A stretch of 64,000 bases of DNA from Pelagimonas varians (GTDB lineage Bacteria; Pseudomonadota; Alphaproteobacteria; Rhodobacterales; Rhodobacteraceae), in contig NZ_QKMF01000020.1 of the NCBI RefSeq assembly GCF_003208435.1, forward strand, positions 38,612 through 102,611, given 5' to 3'. The notes below the pieces were generated by a model. It searched no databases and was not told the DNA's origin. It saw nothing but the letters and a program-made list of their open reading frames with translations. Every line of letters begins with the position of its first letter. Position 1 is the stretch's first letter. This document shows positions 1 to 8,810 of this stretch, piece after piece. A program made the position numbers and the translations under genes.

Positions 1-382
1 CCGATGCAATTGTAAGGCTCTTGACACGCTCGGGTGCAACCGTTGCCAAATGGAGGGCCGTCATACCACCAAAGCTTTCGCCAATGACATGTGCATCAGG
101 CCAGTTCAGCGCATCAAGACAGCTAATTGCATCCTGTGCGTAGTCCAACATGTCCCAGTCACCCGTTGGCTGTTCCGTGCACCCGATTCCGCGGGGTTCA
201 TAAGTGGCGAAGTCGAACTCTTGGACAAGCGGGGTTGCCAGAAAGGCCCGTTTGAGCCGTAAATCAAAATTGGACCCGCCTAGAAACAGGACACGGGGCA
301 GATTGCCACTATGGGAATTGCGCAAGTGATAAAGACCCAGCCGCTCAGTGGTGAGCATCGATTCAAAGATCCCGCCGCTCAT
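1..382 (-). CDS. Alpha/beta hydrolase, partial (runs off the left edge)
   Basis: The minus strand is open from an ATG at 382 to the window edge and encodes about 127 residues of an alpha/beta-hydrolase fold protein. The oxyanion region LFLGGSNFD lies near residue 32. The nucleophile elbow GESFGG, with the candidate catalytic Ser, lies near residue 101 and is followed by MTALHLATVAPERV, typical of the alpha-helix after the elbow. The acid and His residues lie outside the window. The ATG shares its A with the TGA of the upstream permease gene (TGATG), so translation is probably coupled. Being last in a tripartite tricarboxylate transporter operon suggests it hydrolyses an ester or lactone of the transported acid; that is inference. 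No substrate can be assigned. Confidence 0.8.
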   Translation of the reverse strand, partial: MSGGIFESMLTTERLGLYHLRNSHSGNLPRVLFLGGSNFDLRLKRAFLATPLVQEFDFATYEPRGIGCTEQPTGDWDMLDYAQDAISCLDALNWPDAHVIGESFGGMTALHLATVAPERVKSLTIAS

Positions 383-1206
383 CAAAATACACCGGACAAC
401 ATACGCAGGCCACTGATGCCCAGAAAAATCGCGAAGGCGATCCGCAACCCGCGGGCATTCAAACAGTGCCCAATTTTCACACCAAAAGGTGCGCACACGA
501 AGGTCGCGCATGAAATGATGATCGCTGCCGGTATATTGATATAGCCGACAGACATTGGCAGCAGGCCGGGAATATCTTGGCCCGCCAAGGCGTAGCCGAC
601 AATTCCGGGGATGGCGATGATCAAACCGAACAAGGACGCTGTGCCAACGGCCCGATGCACCGGAAAAGACAGCAAAGTCATGGTCGGCACTGAAAGAGTA
701 CCACCGCCAATTCCCATCATTGCAGAAAACATCCCAATCGGTCCGGCAATAGCGGCCCGCGCGGCCAAGGATTCGGGCGGAGCCTCTGCCAGGGTGAAGG
801 GTTTGGGGTTCAACATGTTTATCACCACAATGATTGCAATCACACCGAAGACAGCGGCAAGTGCGGATGAGTCGATGCTGGCTGCAAGAACCCCTCCAAT
901 CAAAGCCCCCGCAGTCATGAACGGTGCCCAGCTTTTGAACATGCTCAGATCAATCGACCCTTTTTTGTGGTGTGCCCGCGCGGACGAGATCGAGGTGGGA
1001 ATAATGGTCAGTAGGGACGTTGCGACCGCAAAGTGAACCGCGACATCCGGCGCAACATTCAACAATCCAATTCCGGTCAGCCAGAACAAGACTGGCACGA
1101 TGACAATACCACCGCCAACTCCAAGCAATCCGGCAAGCGTGCCTGCAACTGCTCCCACGAACAAGAGGATCGGAGTGATCAATAGCCAGTTGGTTGGTTC
1201 GATCAT
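382..1206 (-). CDS. TauE/SafE family membrane permease
   Basis: A 274-residue polytopic inner-membrane protein of the TauE/SafE (sulfite exporter, DUF81) family. The N-terminal half has the hallmark GTLAGLLGVGGGIVIVP (about residues 22-38) and the C-terminal half repeats it as MMGIGGGTLSVPTM, the internal duplication normal for the family. About eight hydrophobic segments are visible. The ATG overlaps the TGA of tctA (ATGA) and its own TGA overlaps the next ATG, so it sits inside a tightly coupled operon. Members export sulfite, sulfoacetate or other small organic anions. Here it could return a by-product of the acid imported by the TctABC system. The family is clear; the substrate is unknown. 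Confidence 0.88.
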   Translation of the reverse strand: MIEPTNWLLITPILLFVGAVAGTLAGLLGVGGGIVIVPVLFWLTGIGLLNVAPDVAVHFAVATSLLTIIPTSISSARAHHKKGSIDLSMFKSWAPFMTAGALIGGVLAASIDSSALAAVFGVIAIIVVINMLNPKPFTLAEAPPESLAARAAIAGPIGMFSAMMGIGGGTLSVPTMTLLSFPVHRAVGTASLFGLIIAIPGIVGYALAGQDIPGLLPMSVGYINIPAAIIISCATFVCAPFGVKIGHCLNARGLRIAFAIFLGISGLRMLSGVF

Positions 1207-2690
1207 GCTGTGCCTCTTTTCTGCAAACTACGCACGACGGGCAACAGCAAGGCCGCAACAGCCGTAATGCCCAATACCAGTGCAATCGGATGACCCGTGA
1301 AGAACGCCAAAAAGTTCCCATCAGTCAGGATCAGCCCTTGGCGCAGAGTTAGCTCAAGCGTTGGGCCCAACACCATGCCGATCACCAGCGGTGCCATAGG
1401 AAATCCCTGACGGCGTAAAAGAAAACCAATGAAACCCGCGCCGCCCATGACCAGCAGGTCAAATACGTTGCCGCGCACAAAATAGATACCAACCGCACAA
1501 AGGATGACGATGGCCGTCATCATAAACGCCTCTCGCACGCGCAAAATCGGGGCCGCAACGCGAGAGAGCAACATGCCAAGCGGCAATAGCAGGAGGTTGA
1601 TAACGAAGAACCCCGAAAAGATCGTCGCGATAAGCACCGGGTTGTCTTCGACCAATTTCGGGCCGGGCGTGATGCCATGTAGCGTAAGTGTCGCCAGCAT
1701 CACGGCAGTAATCGCATCACCAGGAATACCCAAGGCCATTGTGGGCACCAAAGCCCCCCCCGTCACGGCGTTGTTTGCCGCCTCGGATGCAACAATGCCG
1801 TCTGGTTCGCCTTTGCCGAAACCGTCACCGTTGGGGGATGACCTGCGCCCTTCTGCATAAGAAACAAAAGCCGCTGTCGCAGCGCCCGTTCCCGGCAGCA
1901 CCCCAATCACGTTGCCGATGGCCACGGATTTCGCGAGGTTCTTGAAGCGACCTTTCCACATGCTCAGGCTTGGCAAGACGATACCGTTGAAGCTTACCAA
2001 CTCGGAAACCGTAGATTGCTTGGTGCTTGCCCGCATAAACACTTCAGAAAGCGCAAAGACACCAATGACGACGGCCAGCAAATTAAATCCGGCAAACAAC
2101 TGCCAATTTCCAAAGGTAAAACGCATTTCGCCAAGGATAGGATCACCGCCAACGGTGGATAGAAAAATACCGATCATCCCGGCCATCAAGCCTTTTACGA
2201 CCGACCCGGTCGACACAGAAACGATACAGGTCATGCCAAGAAGAATGAGCGCGAATGTCTCAATCGGGCCAAACTCTAGCGCGAAAGCAGCCAGCTGCGG
2301 GGCTGCAAATATCAAGACAACTGCCGAAACCAACCCGCCAATCACAGAGGCGACGGTTGCCCAACCAAGAGCCAGTCCAGCCTCTCCGCGTTGCGCCATG
2401 GGATAGCCGTCGAGACATGTCGCAGCCGATTGAGGTGTGCCCGGTGTGTTGATCAGGATGGCGGCAATAGAACCGCCGTAAACGGAACCGGCATAAACGG
2501 CCAGCAGCAAGATAATCGCCGGGGCTTGCGACATAGTGAGAGTGAAGGGCAGCACAATCGCCACGGCGACTGTCGACCCGATCCCCGGCATTGCGCCAAG
2601 AATAATCCCAAGGATGGTGCCGACCACAAGAACGAGAAGTCCTTCGAGGCTCAACAGAATGGCAACGGCTTCAGGCAAAGAAGAGAGCAT
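1203..2690 (-). CDS. tctA: Tripartite tricarboxylate transporter, large permease TctA
   Basis: The large (about 12-TM) subunit of a TTT family secondary transporter, which moves carboxylates with a cation gradient together with TctB and the periplasmic binder TctC. The chosen start is the ATG at 2690 (495 aa, normal for TctA), preceded by GAGG five bases upstream. A longer frame reaching 2789 would only add 33 non-hydrophobic residues over tctB. Family signatures visible are GAMPGIGSTVAVAIVLP near residue 33, the NTPGTPQSAAT loop near 80 and VLPGTGAATAAFVSY in the second half, the duplicated glycine-rich loops that line the substrate path. It lies 7 bases after tctB and overlaps the TauE-like gene by ATGA. 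Confidence 0.93.
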   Translation of the reverse strand: MLSSLPEAVAILLSLEGLLVLVVGTILGIILGAMPGIGSTVAVAIVLPFTLTMSQAPAIILLLAVYAGSVYGGSIAAILINTPGTPQSAATCLDGYPMAQRGEAGLALGWATVASVIGGLVSAVVLIFAAPQLAAFALEFGPIETFALILLGMTCIVSVSTGSVVKGLMAGMIGIFLSTVGGDPILGEMRFTFGNWQLFAGFNLLAVVIGVFALSEVFMRASTKQSTVSELVSFNGIVLPSLSMWKGRFKNLAKSVAIGNVIGVLPGTGAATAAFVSYAEGRRSSPNGDGFGKGEPDGIVASEAANNAVTGGALVPTMALGIPGDAITAVMLATLTLHGITPGPKLVEDNPVLIATIFSGFFVINLLLLPLGMLLSRVAAPILRVREAFMMTAIVILCAVGIYFVRGNVFDLLVMGGAGFIGFLLRRQGFPMAPLVIGMVLGPTLELTLRQGLILTDGNFLAFFTGHPIALVLGITAVAALLLPVVRSLQKRGTA

Positions 2691-2697
2691 AGCGGCC

Positions 2698-3156
2698 TCA
2701 GAAAAAATAGGAAAAACGGGATGTTGGCAAAGGCATGCCCAATGTGTGATTGAACAGCAGGACGAGAGAGCCCGGAACAAGCACCGCAAAAAGGAGCACC
2801 AAGATCGGATTGCGGATGCCGAAAGCCAAAAGACTGATCACAGCAAATCCAACCGATGGGATAAAGAACCCTTCAGAACCAATAAGGTTGGTATATATCA
2901 AAGCAGCGACCAAAACGATTCCGATACGCGGCCAACTCGCAATCTGACGTGTTTTTTCATCTGATTTGAACGATTGGATCAGAGAAATCACGCCCAAACC
3001 GATCCACAAAACAAGAATTATCCTAGGAAAAAACATCGGCGATTGTGCAAGATCCGAGGAAGAGAAACTTTGACCAAACGTCGACGCGAAAAGAGCGACC
3101 GCAACAATAAGAAGTCCCACTTGCACCAGAATGCGTTCGCTCACGAAGCGCTGCAT
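2698..3156 (-). CDS. tctB: Tripartite tricarboxylate transporter, small membrane subunit TctB
   Basis: A 152-residue protein with four hydrophobic segments (about 10-28, 43-61, 78-97 and 105-138), the length and layout of TctB (DUF1468). It pairs with TctA in the inner membrane. The family motif SPMFFPRIILVLWI follows the first membrane segment; the FP pair in this position is typical. The ATG at 3156 has AAAGGAA seven bases upstream. It lies 68 bases after the binding-protein gene, separated by a strong stem-loop, and 7 bases before tctA. No anomalies are visible. Confidence 0.9.
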   Translation of the reverse strand: MQRFVSERILVQVGLLIVAVALFASTFGQSFSSSDLAQSPMFFPRIILVLWIGLGVISLIQSFKSDEKTRQIASWPRIGIVLVAALIYTNLIGSEGFFIPSVGFAVISLLAFGIRNPILVLLFAVLVPGSLVLLFNHTLGMPLPTSRFSYFF

Positions 3157-3187
3157 GATTTGTTCCTTTAATCAGAAGAATGAAGGT

Positions 3188-3214
3188 GCACCTGCGGATC
3201 AATCCCGCAGGTGC
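3188..3214 (-). promoter_or_regulatory. Stem-loop between tctC and tctB
   Basis: GCACCTGCGG and CCGCAGGTGC form a perfect 10-bp stem around a 7-base loop, 10 bases downstream of the tctC stop in the direction of transcription. No run of T follows on the minus strand, so it is not a convincing Rho-independent terminator. It is better read as a processing or stabilising structure letting the binding-protein mRNA outlast the permease mRNA. Equivalent hairpins occur in the two TRAP operons of this window. Confidence 0.6.
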
Positions 3215-3224
3215 GATTGGCGAA

Positions 3225-4175
3225 TTACAGACCTGCAGCTTCAATCAAAGCCGCGTTCGCGTCGTATTGCGCGCGGTAGAAGTCATTAAACTCTTCCGCT
3301 CCACGATAGTTAACCACAGTACCCGAGTTTGCAGCAAACTCTTGGAAACCTTCGGATACAACGGCGGCTGCACAAGCTGCTTCGAGCTTTGCAGTCACCT
3401 CCGGCTCCAAACCTGCTGGTGCAAAGAGACCGCCCCAAAGGTACAGCTCGTTCAGAGGCGCTTCGATTCCGACTTCTGTTGCCGTTGGAACATTTGGAAA
3501 GTTCTCGACACGCGCATCATTGAACACCACCAACGGGCGGAAATCACCACGTTCAACTAGTAACTCCGTATCGCCGAAGAACTGGATGTTGCCTGCTGTC
3601 AGTTCCTTGATGGCTGGGCCGGACCCCTGGAATGGCAGGTGTTTCATGTCATCAATAATGCCAAGACCTGCAAAGGCCGACACCATCGTCAAATGCGTGA
3701 TCGCGCCCGGACCGGATGACCCATAGACCAGCTCGCCGGGGGCTGCCTTCACCGCAGCGACCACATCGTCCATGTTTTGATAGGGGCTATCACCAGATAC
3801 AAAAAGCATCGTCGGAGACGCCGCGATCGAACAGATCGGCGTCCAGCTGTCGATGCCGTAAGGCACATTCTTGATTTGTGGCTGAATGGTCGAGACGGTC
3901 ACCGACATATAGGCCAACTGATAGCCATCAGGGCGCTGAGCCTGCAAAGCAGAAGCCGCGACCGTACCGGACCCGCCTGCCATGTTGGACACATAAGCGT
4001 CAGAGCCGATGGCTTCGGCGAAATGCGGTGCCAAACCGCGCAACAAAAGATCTGTGCCCCCGCCGGCATTGAACGGCGCGATCAGGTTGATTGGACGCTC
4101 AGGAAAGCCCTCAGCAGAGACGCTGCTTGCCGCAACGACTGCAGCAGCCGCCGCAATAGAAAAAATCTTAAGCAT
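3225..4175 (-). CDS. tctC: Tripartite tricarboxylate transporter substrate-binding protein TctC
   Basis: A 316-residue periplasmic binding protein of the Bug/TctC family that delivers a carboxylate to TctAB. The start at 4175 is fixed by GGGAGGA upstream and by a clean signal peptide, MLKIFSIAAAAAVVAASSVSA, cleaved near residue 21-22. The family motif FPERPINLIAPFNAGGGTD follows directly, then GGSGTVAASAL, KAAPGELVYGSSGPG and a C-terminal NELYLWGGLFAPAGL. The longer frame to 4223 adds 16 residues of non-signal sequence into the operator region and is rejected. It is the first gene of the operon, next to three LacI-type operators, so it is probably repressed by the divergent LacI protein and induced by the transported acid. 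Confidence 0.93.
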   Translation of the reverse strand: MLKIFSIAAAAAVVAASSVSAEGFPERPINLIAPFNAGGGTDLLLRGLAPHFAEAIGSDAYVSNMAGGSGTVAASALQAQRPDGYQLAYMSVTVSTIQPQIKNVPYGIDSWTPICSIAASPTMLFVSGDSPYQNMDDVVAAVKAAPGELVYGSSGPGAITHLTMVSAFAGLGIIDDMKHLPFQGSGPAIKELTAGNIQFFGDTELLVERGDFRPLVVFNDARVENFPNVPTATEVGIEAPLNELYLWGGLFAPAGLEPEVTAKLEAACAAAVVSEGFQEFAANSGTVVNYRGAEEFNDFYRAQYDANAALIEAAGL

Positions 4176-4203
4176 CTTAGTTTTCCTCCCATAGAAAATC
4201 ATC

Positions 4204-4263
4204 TTGGTAACGTTGTCATGCAATTGACAACGTTGTCAATCAATAATGATAGCGTTGTCAATT
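4204..4263. promoter_or_regulatory. Three LacI-type operators between tctC and lacI-family gene
   Basis: A perfect 18-bp palindrome, ATTGACAACGTTGTCAAT, spans 4223-4240. An imperfect copy (TGGTAACGTTGTCA) is centred at 4211/4212 and another (TGATAGCGTTGTCA) at 4253/4254. Centres are 20 and 22 bp apart, about two helical turns, so repressor dimers would sit on one DNA face. A central CG inside a palindrome is typical of LacI/GalR operators. The rightmost site lies just before the LacI-family start codon, implying autorepression. Confidence 0.8.
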
Positions 4264-4271
4264 GCCCGCGC

Positions 4272-5312
4272 ATGATCTACAATCTCTCCATGACTAACGG
4301 TTCCAATCTGCGCTTCCACAAGCCTGCACGCGCTACTCTGAAAGACGTCGCCAACTTGGCGGGTGTGTCTGAAATATCTGTTTCGCGGGTGATGCGTGAC
4401 GCGCCTAACATCTCGGCATCATTGCGCGAAAAGGTCATGACAGCTGCGAATGCTTTGAGCTACACGCCGAACCGTCTTGCGGGCGCTCTAAAGAGCCAGA
4501 CCAGCAATCAAGTTGCGGTAGTTCTTCCCTCGATGAGTAACATTGTCTTTTCATCAGTGCTGGATGGTATTGAGTCAGTCTTAAGTAAACATGGTCTGCA
4601 CGCGGTCCTTGGTGTGAGCGAATACGATTCGCAACGAGAGCTTGAAGTCGTTCGGGAACTGCTGGCTTGGTCGCCAATGGGGATCATTCTGACCGGCCTG
4701 CACCAAGATCCGGCTGTCGCCGGAATGATCGGTCAGCTGGACATCCCAGTTGTCCAGATCATGGACATTGATGGCTCACCTATCGGCTCGGCCGTTGGCA
4801 TCTCTCAAAATGAAGCTGCAAGTGCAGCGGCAGATTACTTGTACGCGAAAGGCTATCGCAACATCGGGTACGTCGGTGCGTGGCGTGAGAAGCCTGACAG
4901 ATCTCGTGCGCGCAGACTGACTTTCGAAAAGCGGTTAGCGGCGCTCGGCTCACCACTGATCGGGTCATACATATCTGATGATCGATCTTCGGCCAGCGTA
5001 GGGTCATCTGCGACGGCGAAACTGATCGAAATGCATCCCGAACTGGATTGCATTTTCTACGCAAATGATGATCTCGCGCTGGGTGGCCTGTTTTATGCCA
5101 TGCGATCGGGGATCGACGTGCCCACCGAATTGGGAGTGATGGGGTTCAATGGTATCGACATCGGCAAGGCTACGCCTCTGTTGCTATCAGGGGTGGAAAC
5201 ACCGCGCTACGAGATGGGGCAAGAGGCCGCGCGCCTGCTGTTGTCGTCGAAATTCGAAGGGCCGCAAGTCAAAGATTTGTCTTTCAAAATCATCGATGGC
5301 GAAACGACCTGA
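4272..5312 (+). CDS. LacI family transcriptional regulator
   Basis: A 346-residue LacI/GalR repressor. The helix-turn-helix ATLKDVANLAGVSEISVSRV with the hinge helix NRLAGALKS lies within the first 75 residues. A periplasmic-binding-protein-like effector domain follows (VAVVLPSMSNIVFSSVLDGIE, then GYRNIGYVGAW and FYANDDLALGG). ATG at 4272 and ATG at 4290 (340 aa) are both possible; neither has a good ribosome-binding site and both keep the whole HTH. The open frame upstream of 4272 is antisense to tctC and is not coding. It is divergent from the TctC-TctB-TctA operon with three palindromes in between, so it probably controls that operon and itself. The effector is presumably the transported carboxylate. 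Confidence 0.9.
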   Translation: MIYNLSMTNGSNLRFHKPARATLKDVANLAGVSEISVSRVMRDAPNISASLREKVMTAANALSYTPNRLAGALKSQTSNQVAVVLPSMSNIVFSSVLDGIESVLSKHGLHAVLGVSEYDSQRELEVVRELLAWSPMGIILTGLHQDPAVAGMIGQLDIPVVQIMDIDGSPIGSAVGISQNEAASAAADYLYAKGYRNIGYVGAWREKPDRSRARRLTFEKRLAALGSPLIGSYISDDRSSASVGSSATAKLIEMHPELDCIFYANDDLALGGLFYAMRSGIDVPTELGVMGFNGIDIGKATPLLLSGVETPRYEMGQEAARLLLSSKFEGPQVKDLSFKIIDGETT

Positions 5313-6791
5313 CCTTGCTTTTGATGCCGCACACCAGGGCGGAAAATTGATCTGGATCTGCAACATTTTGCCGATTGTGTTGCATTCAACATCTTGATGT
5401 TAGCTGTTTGAACGGTGAGGGAAAGCTTGCGTTTGTGTAGCAAGGGTCGGCGATCCATGGTTGTTCATCATCTCCTTCGCAGCCGCGAAGCCCGCACAGC
5501 AACCAGTTCATGAGCGGCACCAAAGTCTCGCATCCGTTTCGACCGAGCATGTTGCGTTGAAAAACTGGTTTCAAGCCCATCAAATCCGACAACAATGAAC
5601 GGCCTACTTCAGTGAACAGACTGCAACGCGGCAAAAATTCTGCTGCTGGTACGAAGACATGCTTCGCAAGCAAAGGCCGCATTCGCAAAAGCCGCTGCGG
5701 CGCTCAGCCGTCCTCCACCCGAACTTTCGTTGCCCAGCCCATCAATGTCCGGTTTTCTCACAGTGTTGCAGCGCGCCTGTGTTGATGCCTCAGGATGACG
5801 GTCTCCTATGACAACTCCGCTATCTGCGTATTGCTGTTTTTTTGGCGTGTGCAGCCAGATGGTTGGCTTAGGGACAGCTACTGTGGAACCCTTCGAACAC
5901 TTTCTGGTTGATCTGCCAATATCTTGTGTAGATGGCACTTGCGTAGCAGGATATTTTGATCAGATTTGTGCATTAGTCAGAAGTAGTCATGTGTTCCCAT
6001 TGCCGGCAGGCGATTTGCATAACAAATCTGTCAAGAGCGGCCTGCTTGAGCGGTTTTGACCGCTGACCCTCCCTCTCGGGCTGTGTGGGGCGTGTCAGGC
6101 TCGTTTCGGGTCACACCTGAACCAGTCGGCTTGATGCCGCTCCTTTGCTGGCCAAGCGCTGCGGATGCCCAGTCAGCCGATATATCTGCATCCGAATATC
6201 ACAGCCCCTGTAATGGAATACAAACGGTTCCAAATGCGTAAGAACGTGAGGCTTTGATCGAGGGCAAGTCATTAGTTGAGCATGCCAAGTAACACCCAAG
6301 GCTGGCGGCGATCCGCTTGCACCCGATTACAACAATGGATATCAAATTGCCAAAATCAACAGCAACCATCACCCACTGTTTGTGCATTCGTTTGCGTGTT
6401 AGGGCGGCGACCCGAGCACCAAATACAAACTTGTGAATATACCGTATGCCAACCTTGCCGCCCCGTGCTTACCCCGTTGTTACCAATGAAATATTTGCTT
6501 TACCAAGTGACCACAAAAGGATCGCTCATAAGGTTATTGAGGTGCTGTCTATTGGTGATCGGCTCGCACACAGACCAGAAACGTTTCATCGATAAACAGC
6601 GCAGCGCTGGGGCGACTGCCTGCCTGACTCATTAAGCATGAAGTCTACCTGTGGACGGGCGCTCGCATCCTTTTTTTTCGCGACGAAGAGGGTGGGTTTG
6701 CAAACCAATGCGCCCTACAGCCCAATAAGGGGGTCATCCGGTGCCGCGCCAATCCAGACCGGCGGTAAGGTCGGTCTTTTGCGATATCGCT
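5313..6791. other. 1.48-kb stretch without a convincing gene
   Basis: Only short overlapping frames with low-complexity or Cys/Arg-rich translations are seen on both strands. None has a ribosome-binding site, a recognisable domain or a consistent reading frame. Around 5650-5760 the sequence resembles an extragenic repeat type that I associate with Roseobacter genomes, but that is from memory. It is probably decayed or non-coding spacer between the LacI gene and the end of the aromatic cluster. Confidence 0.5.
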
Positions 6792-8342
6792 CTAACAACA
6801 GGCGCGCAGAGTCGTTACGGCCCGAACAATCCTTGCAGGGTCGTTATGGTGTCCAGCGGCTTGGATCAAACGCGCACTCAGACAGGCTTGAAGCAGCGCA
6901 ATGCTGGCTTTCATAAACCGATCTGCCAAGGCGGATGAATCGGCTGCCTCTTTCAATTCCTTACGCAATTCACCCCAAGTCTGCAAAGCTTGCACAATGT
7001 CGTCGTCCTCCCAGAGTTGGGCCTCTTGCATGGCAAAGGCTTCGAATGCATCCCCTGCCGGGCTATGGGCCAACCGGGTTGCCAATACGCGCGCATGAAT
7101 TCCATTGGCCCCTTCGTAGATCGCAGTGATCCGCGCATCTCGGTAGGTTTGTTCCAACCGGTATTCCCGCAAATATCCGTATCCACCAAGCACTTGAATG
7201 CCAATGTCGGCTCCACGTATTCCGGCCTCGGTGCAATAGACTTTGGCCACAGGCGTCAGAAACTCTACAAGGTTCGGGGCATCGCCACGTTCCATCGCTA
7301 CAAAAGCCAAATGTGCAATTGCACGTCCGATCAAAGCCAACCCGTCGATTTCATCCAACATGCGGCGCACATCCGCGTGCTTGTCCAAAGTGACCTGCGC
7401 GCCATCCGCCCCACGGCCCTGCACCCGGTCCACAGCATAAGTGGAGGCAACATCATAGGCACGAGCAGCATGGGCAACCCCCTGCAGCGCAACATCCGCG
7501 CGCGCGTGGTTCATCATGGTAAACATCGCGGCAAGACCCTTGCCCTCGTGGCCAATCAATTCCCCCTCAGCCTCGTCAAAGACTAACTGGCATGTGGGGG
7601 ACGCATGCAGCCCCATTTTTTCCTCAATCCGGGCTACGCGAACCGCATTTCGGCGGCCATCTTTTCGGGTACAAGGGCACAAAAAAAGCGATAACCCTTT
7701 GACACCACTTCCAGATGATCGAGCCAACACCAGATGTAAAATGCGATCACTCATGTCTTGATCGCCGCCTGAAATGAATATCTTTTCGCCACTGATTGAC
7801 CAGCCATTTTCGTTGGGCTCGGCCCTGCAACGCACCCGGCTCAAATCAGACCCGGCACCAGATTCAGTTAAGCACATGGTCGCAAGTGTCTCACCCGAAG
7901 CCAGCGGTGGGATGTGGCGGGCTTTTTGATCATCGGAGCCAAATCGCAGCAAGGTTCGGATCGCACCAGGAACCAGCCCCGTCACCATCTGCATGCTGTG
8001 ATTAGCCCCGGAAAAAATCTCCGAAGTGATTGCAAGCATCAGTGTCCCCATCCCCTGACCACCGAATTCCTCGGGGGCTGTTAAAGACGGCCAGCCCTGT
8101 TCAGCATATTTTTTGTAGACCTCAACAAACCCATCCGGCATGGCCACCCGACCACCTTCAAGGCAACACCCCTGCAAGTCTCCAGCTTCATCCAAAGGGG
8201 CGATTTCCCCTTCGGCAAAGGCCGCGAAATGCGTGCCCAACTCTGCTGCAAACGCAGGGTCCCAATCAGGAAGGTCAGAGGCGCGGGCCACATGCGTCAA
8301 GGAAAACAGGATGTCATCCAGCGGTGCTCGGAAAGGTTTCAT
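6792..8342 (-). CDS. Acyl-CoA dehydrogenase (DmdC-like large subfamily)
   Basis: A 516-residue flavoprotein of the acyl-CoA dehydrogenase family, in the larger subfamily containing 3-methylmercaptopropionyl-CoA dehydrogenase. FAD- and substrate-binding strands are seen in MCLTESGAGSDLSRVR (about residues 155-170) and SGEKIFISGGD. RDARITAIYEGANGI carries the probable catalytic Glu near residue 410. Members are usually 570-600 aa, so this is a little short at the C-terminus. It is the last gene of the feruloyl-CoA synthase cluster, 3 bases after the DUF3237 gene. A role in dehydrogenating an arylpropanoyl-CoA to the cinnamoyl-CoA, as HcaD does in Acinetobacter, fits the context but is inference. 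Confidence 0.88.
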   Translation of the reverse strand: MKPFRAPLDDILFSLTHVARASDLPDWDPAFAAELGTHFAAFAEGEIAPLDEAGDLQGCCLEGGRVAMPDGFVEVYKKYAEQGWPSLTAPEEFGGQGMGTLMLAITSEIFSGANHSMQMVTGLVPGAIRTLLRFGSDDQKARHIPPLASGETLATMCLTESGAGSDLSRVRCRAEPNENGWSISGEKIFISGGDQDMSDRILHLVLARSSGSGVKGLSLFLCPCTRKDGRRNAVRVARIEEKMGLHASPTCQLVFDEAEGELIGHEGKGLAAMFTMMNHARADVALQGVAHAARAYDVASTYAVDRVQGRGADGAQVTLDKHADVRRMLDEIDGLALIGRAIAHLAFVAMERGDAPNLVEFLTPVAKVYCTEAGIRGADIGIQVLGGYGYLREYRLEQTYRDARITAIYEGANGIHARVLATRLAHSPAGDAFEAFAMQEAQLWEDDDIVQALQTWGELRKELKEAADSSALADRFMKASIALLQACLSARLIQAAGHHNDPARIVRAVTTLRACC

Positions 8343-8345
8343 TGG

Positions 8346-8810
8346 CTATGTCACTTTGTAGTAGGCAATTTCAACGGCATCTGCGCGGCGAACACCAGCG
8401 CAGACAAATAAGGTGTGATTAACCCATGAGTAGCGATCGCTACCGGTTTCCAGACGGGCAGCGGTGCGCATGTAATAGCTGTTAGGGTCAACGTCTTCGC
8501 CTTCGGTCAAGCGTTTCAGGACAGTTTCCGGACCGTGGCGCACACCGATATTGACGATCTCAATAACCGCACCATCACCTGTGCGAAGGGCATAGCGCGT
8601 GTCCAAACAGGCCGCACCATCCGCATAGATCGTTTGCCAATCTGCGCCAAGGTTCAAAATTTTACCTTTAATTTCAGGGCCCAAGGCAACACCGCCGACA
8701 ATCGGAATGATCCGTCGCTGCCCGCCCCGCCCCTGCCCCATCTCGATTGGGGTCGACAGTTCAACCCGCAACGAAAAGGAATGGTGCAGCGACGGGACCG
8801 GAATTTGCAC
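8346..8810 (-). CDS. DUF3237 domain protein
   Basis: A 154-residue protein of the DUF3237 (UPF0311) family. Visible are the N-terminal LEVEL-like segment HSFSLRVELSTPIEMGQG, the GGQRRIIPIVGG block and the C-terminal YSWVNHTLFVCAGVRR block, which together form the family's beta-barrel. No catalytic residues are established for this family. The ATG overlaps the last base of the amidohydrolase gene, and the next gene follows after 3 bases, so it is inside the aromatic operon. DUF3237 genes are often found beside CoA-dependent aromatic catabolic genes, so a small accessory or thioesterase-like role is possible, but nothing in the sequence shows it. Confidence 0.82.
   Translation of the reverse strand: MQIPVPSLHHSFSLRVELSTPIEMGQGRGGQRRIIPIVGGVALGPEIKGKILNLGADWQTIYADGAACLDTRYALRTGDGAVIEIVNIGVRHGPETVLKRLTEGEDVDPNSYYMRTAARLETGSDRYSWVNHTLFVCAGVRRADAVEIAYYKVT

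Noticed and set aside
3188..3214. Hairpin after tctC as a Rho-independent terminator
   Set aside because: No T-run follows, and tctB and tctA need read-through.
3777..4271. 165-codon N-terminal extension of the LacI-family frame
   Set aside because: It is antisense to tctC and crosses all three operators; LacI proteins start just before the HTH.
5386..5938. Two minus-strand frames of 100 and 109 codons
   Set aside because: No ribosome-binding site, overlapping in different frames, and the translation looks like a common extragenic sequence rather than a protein.
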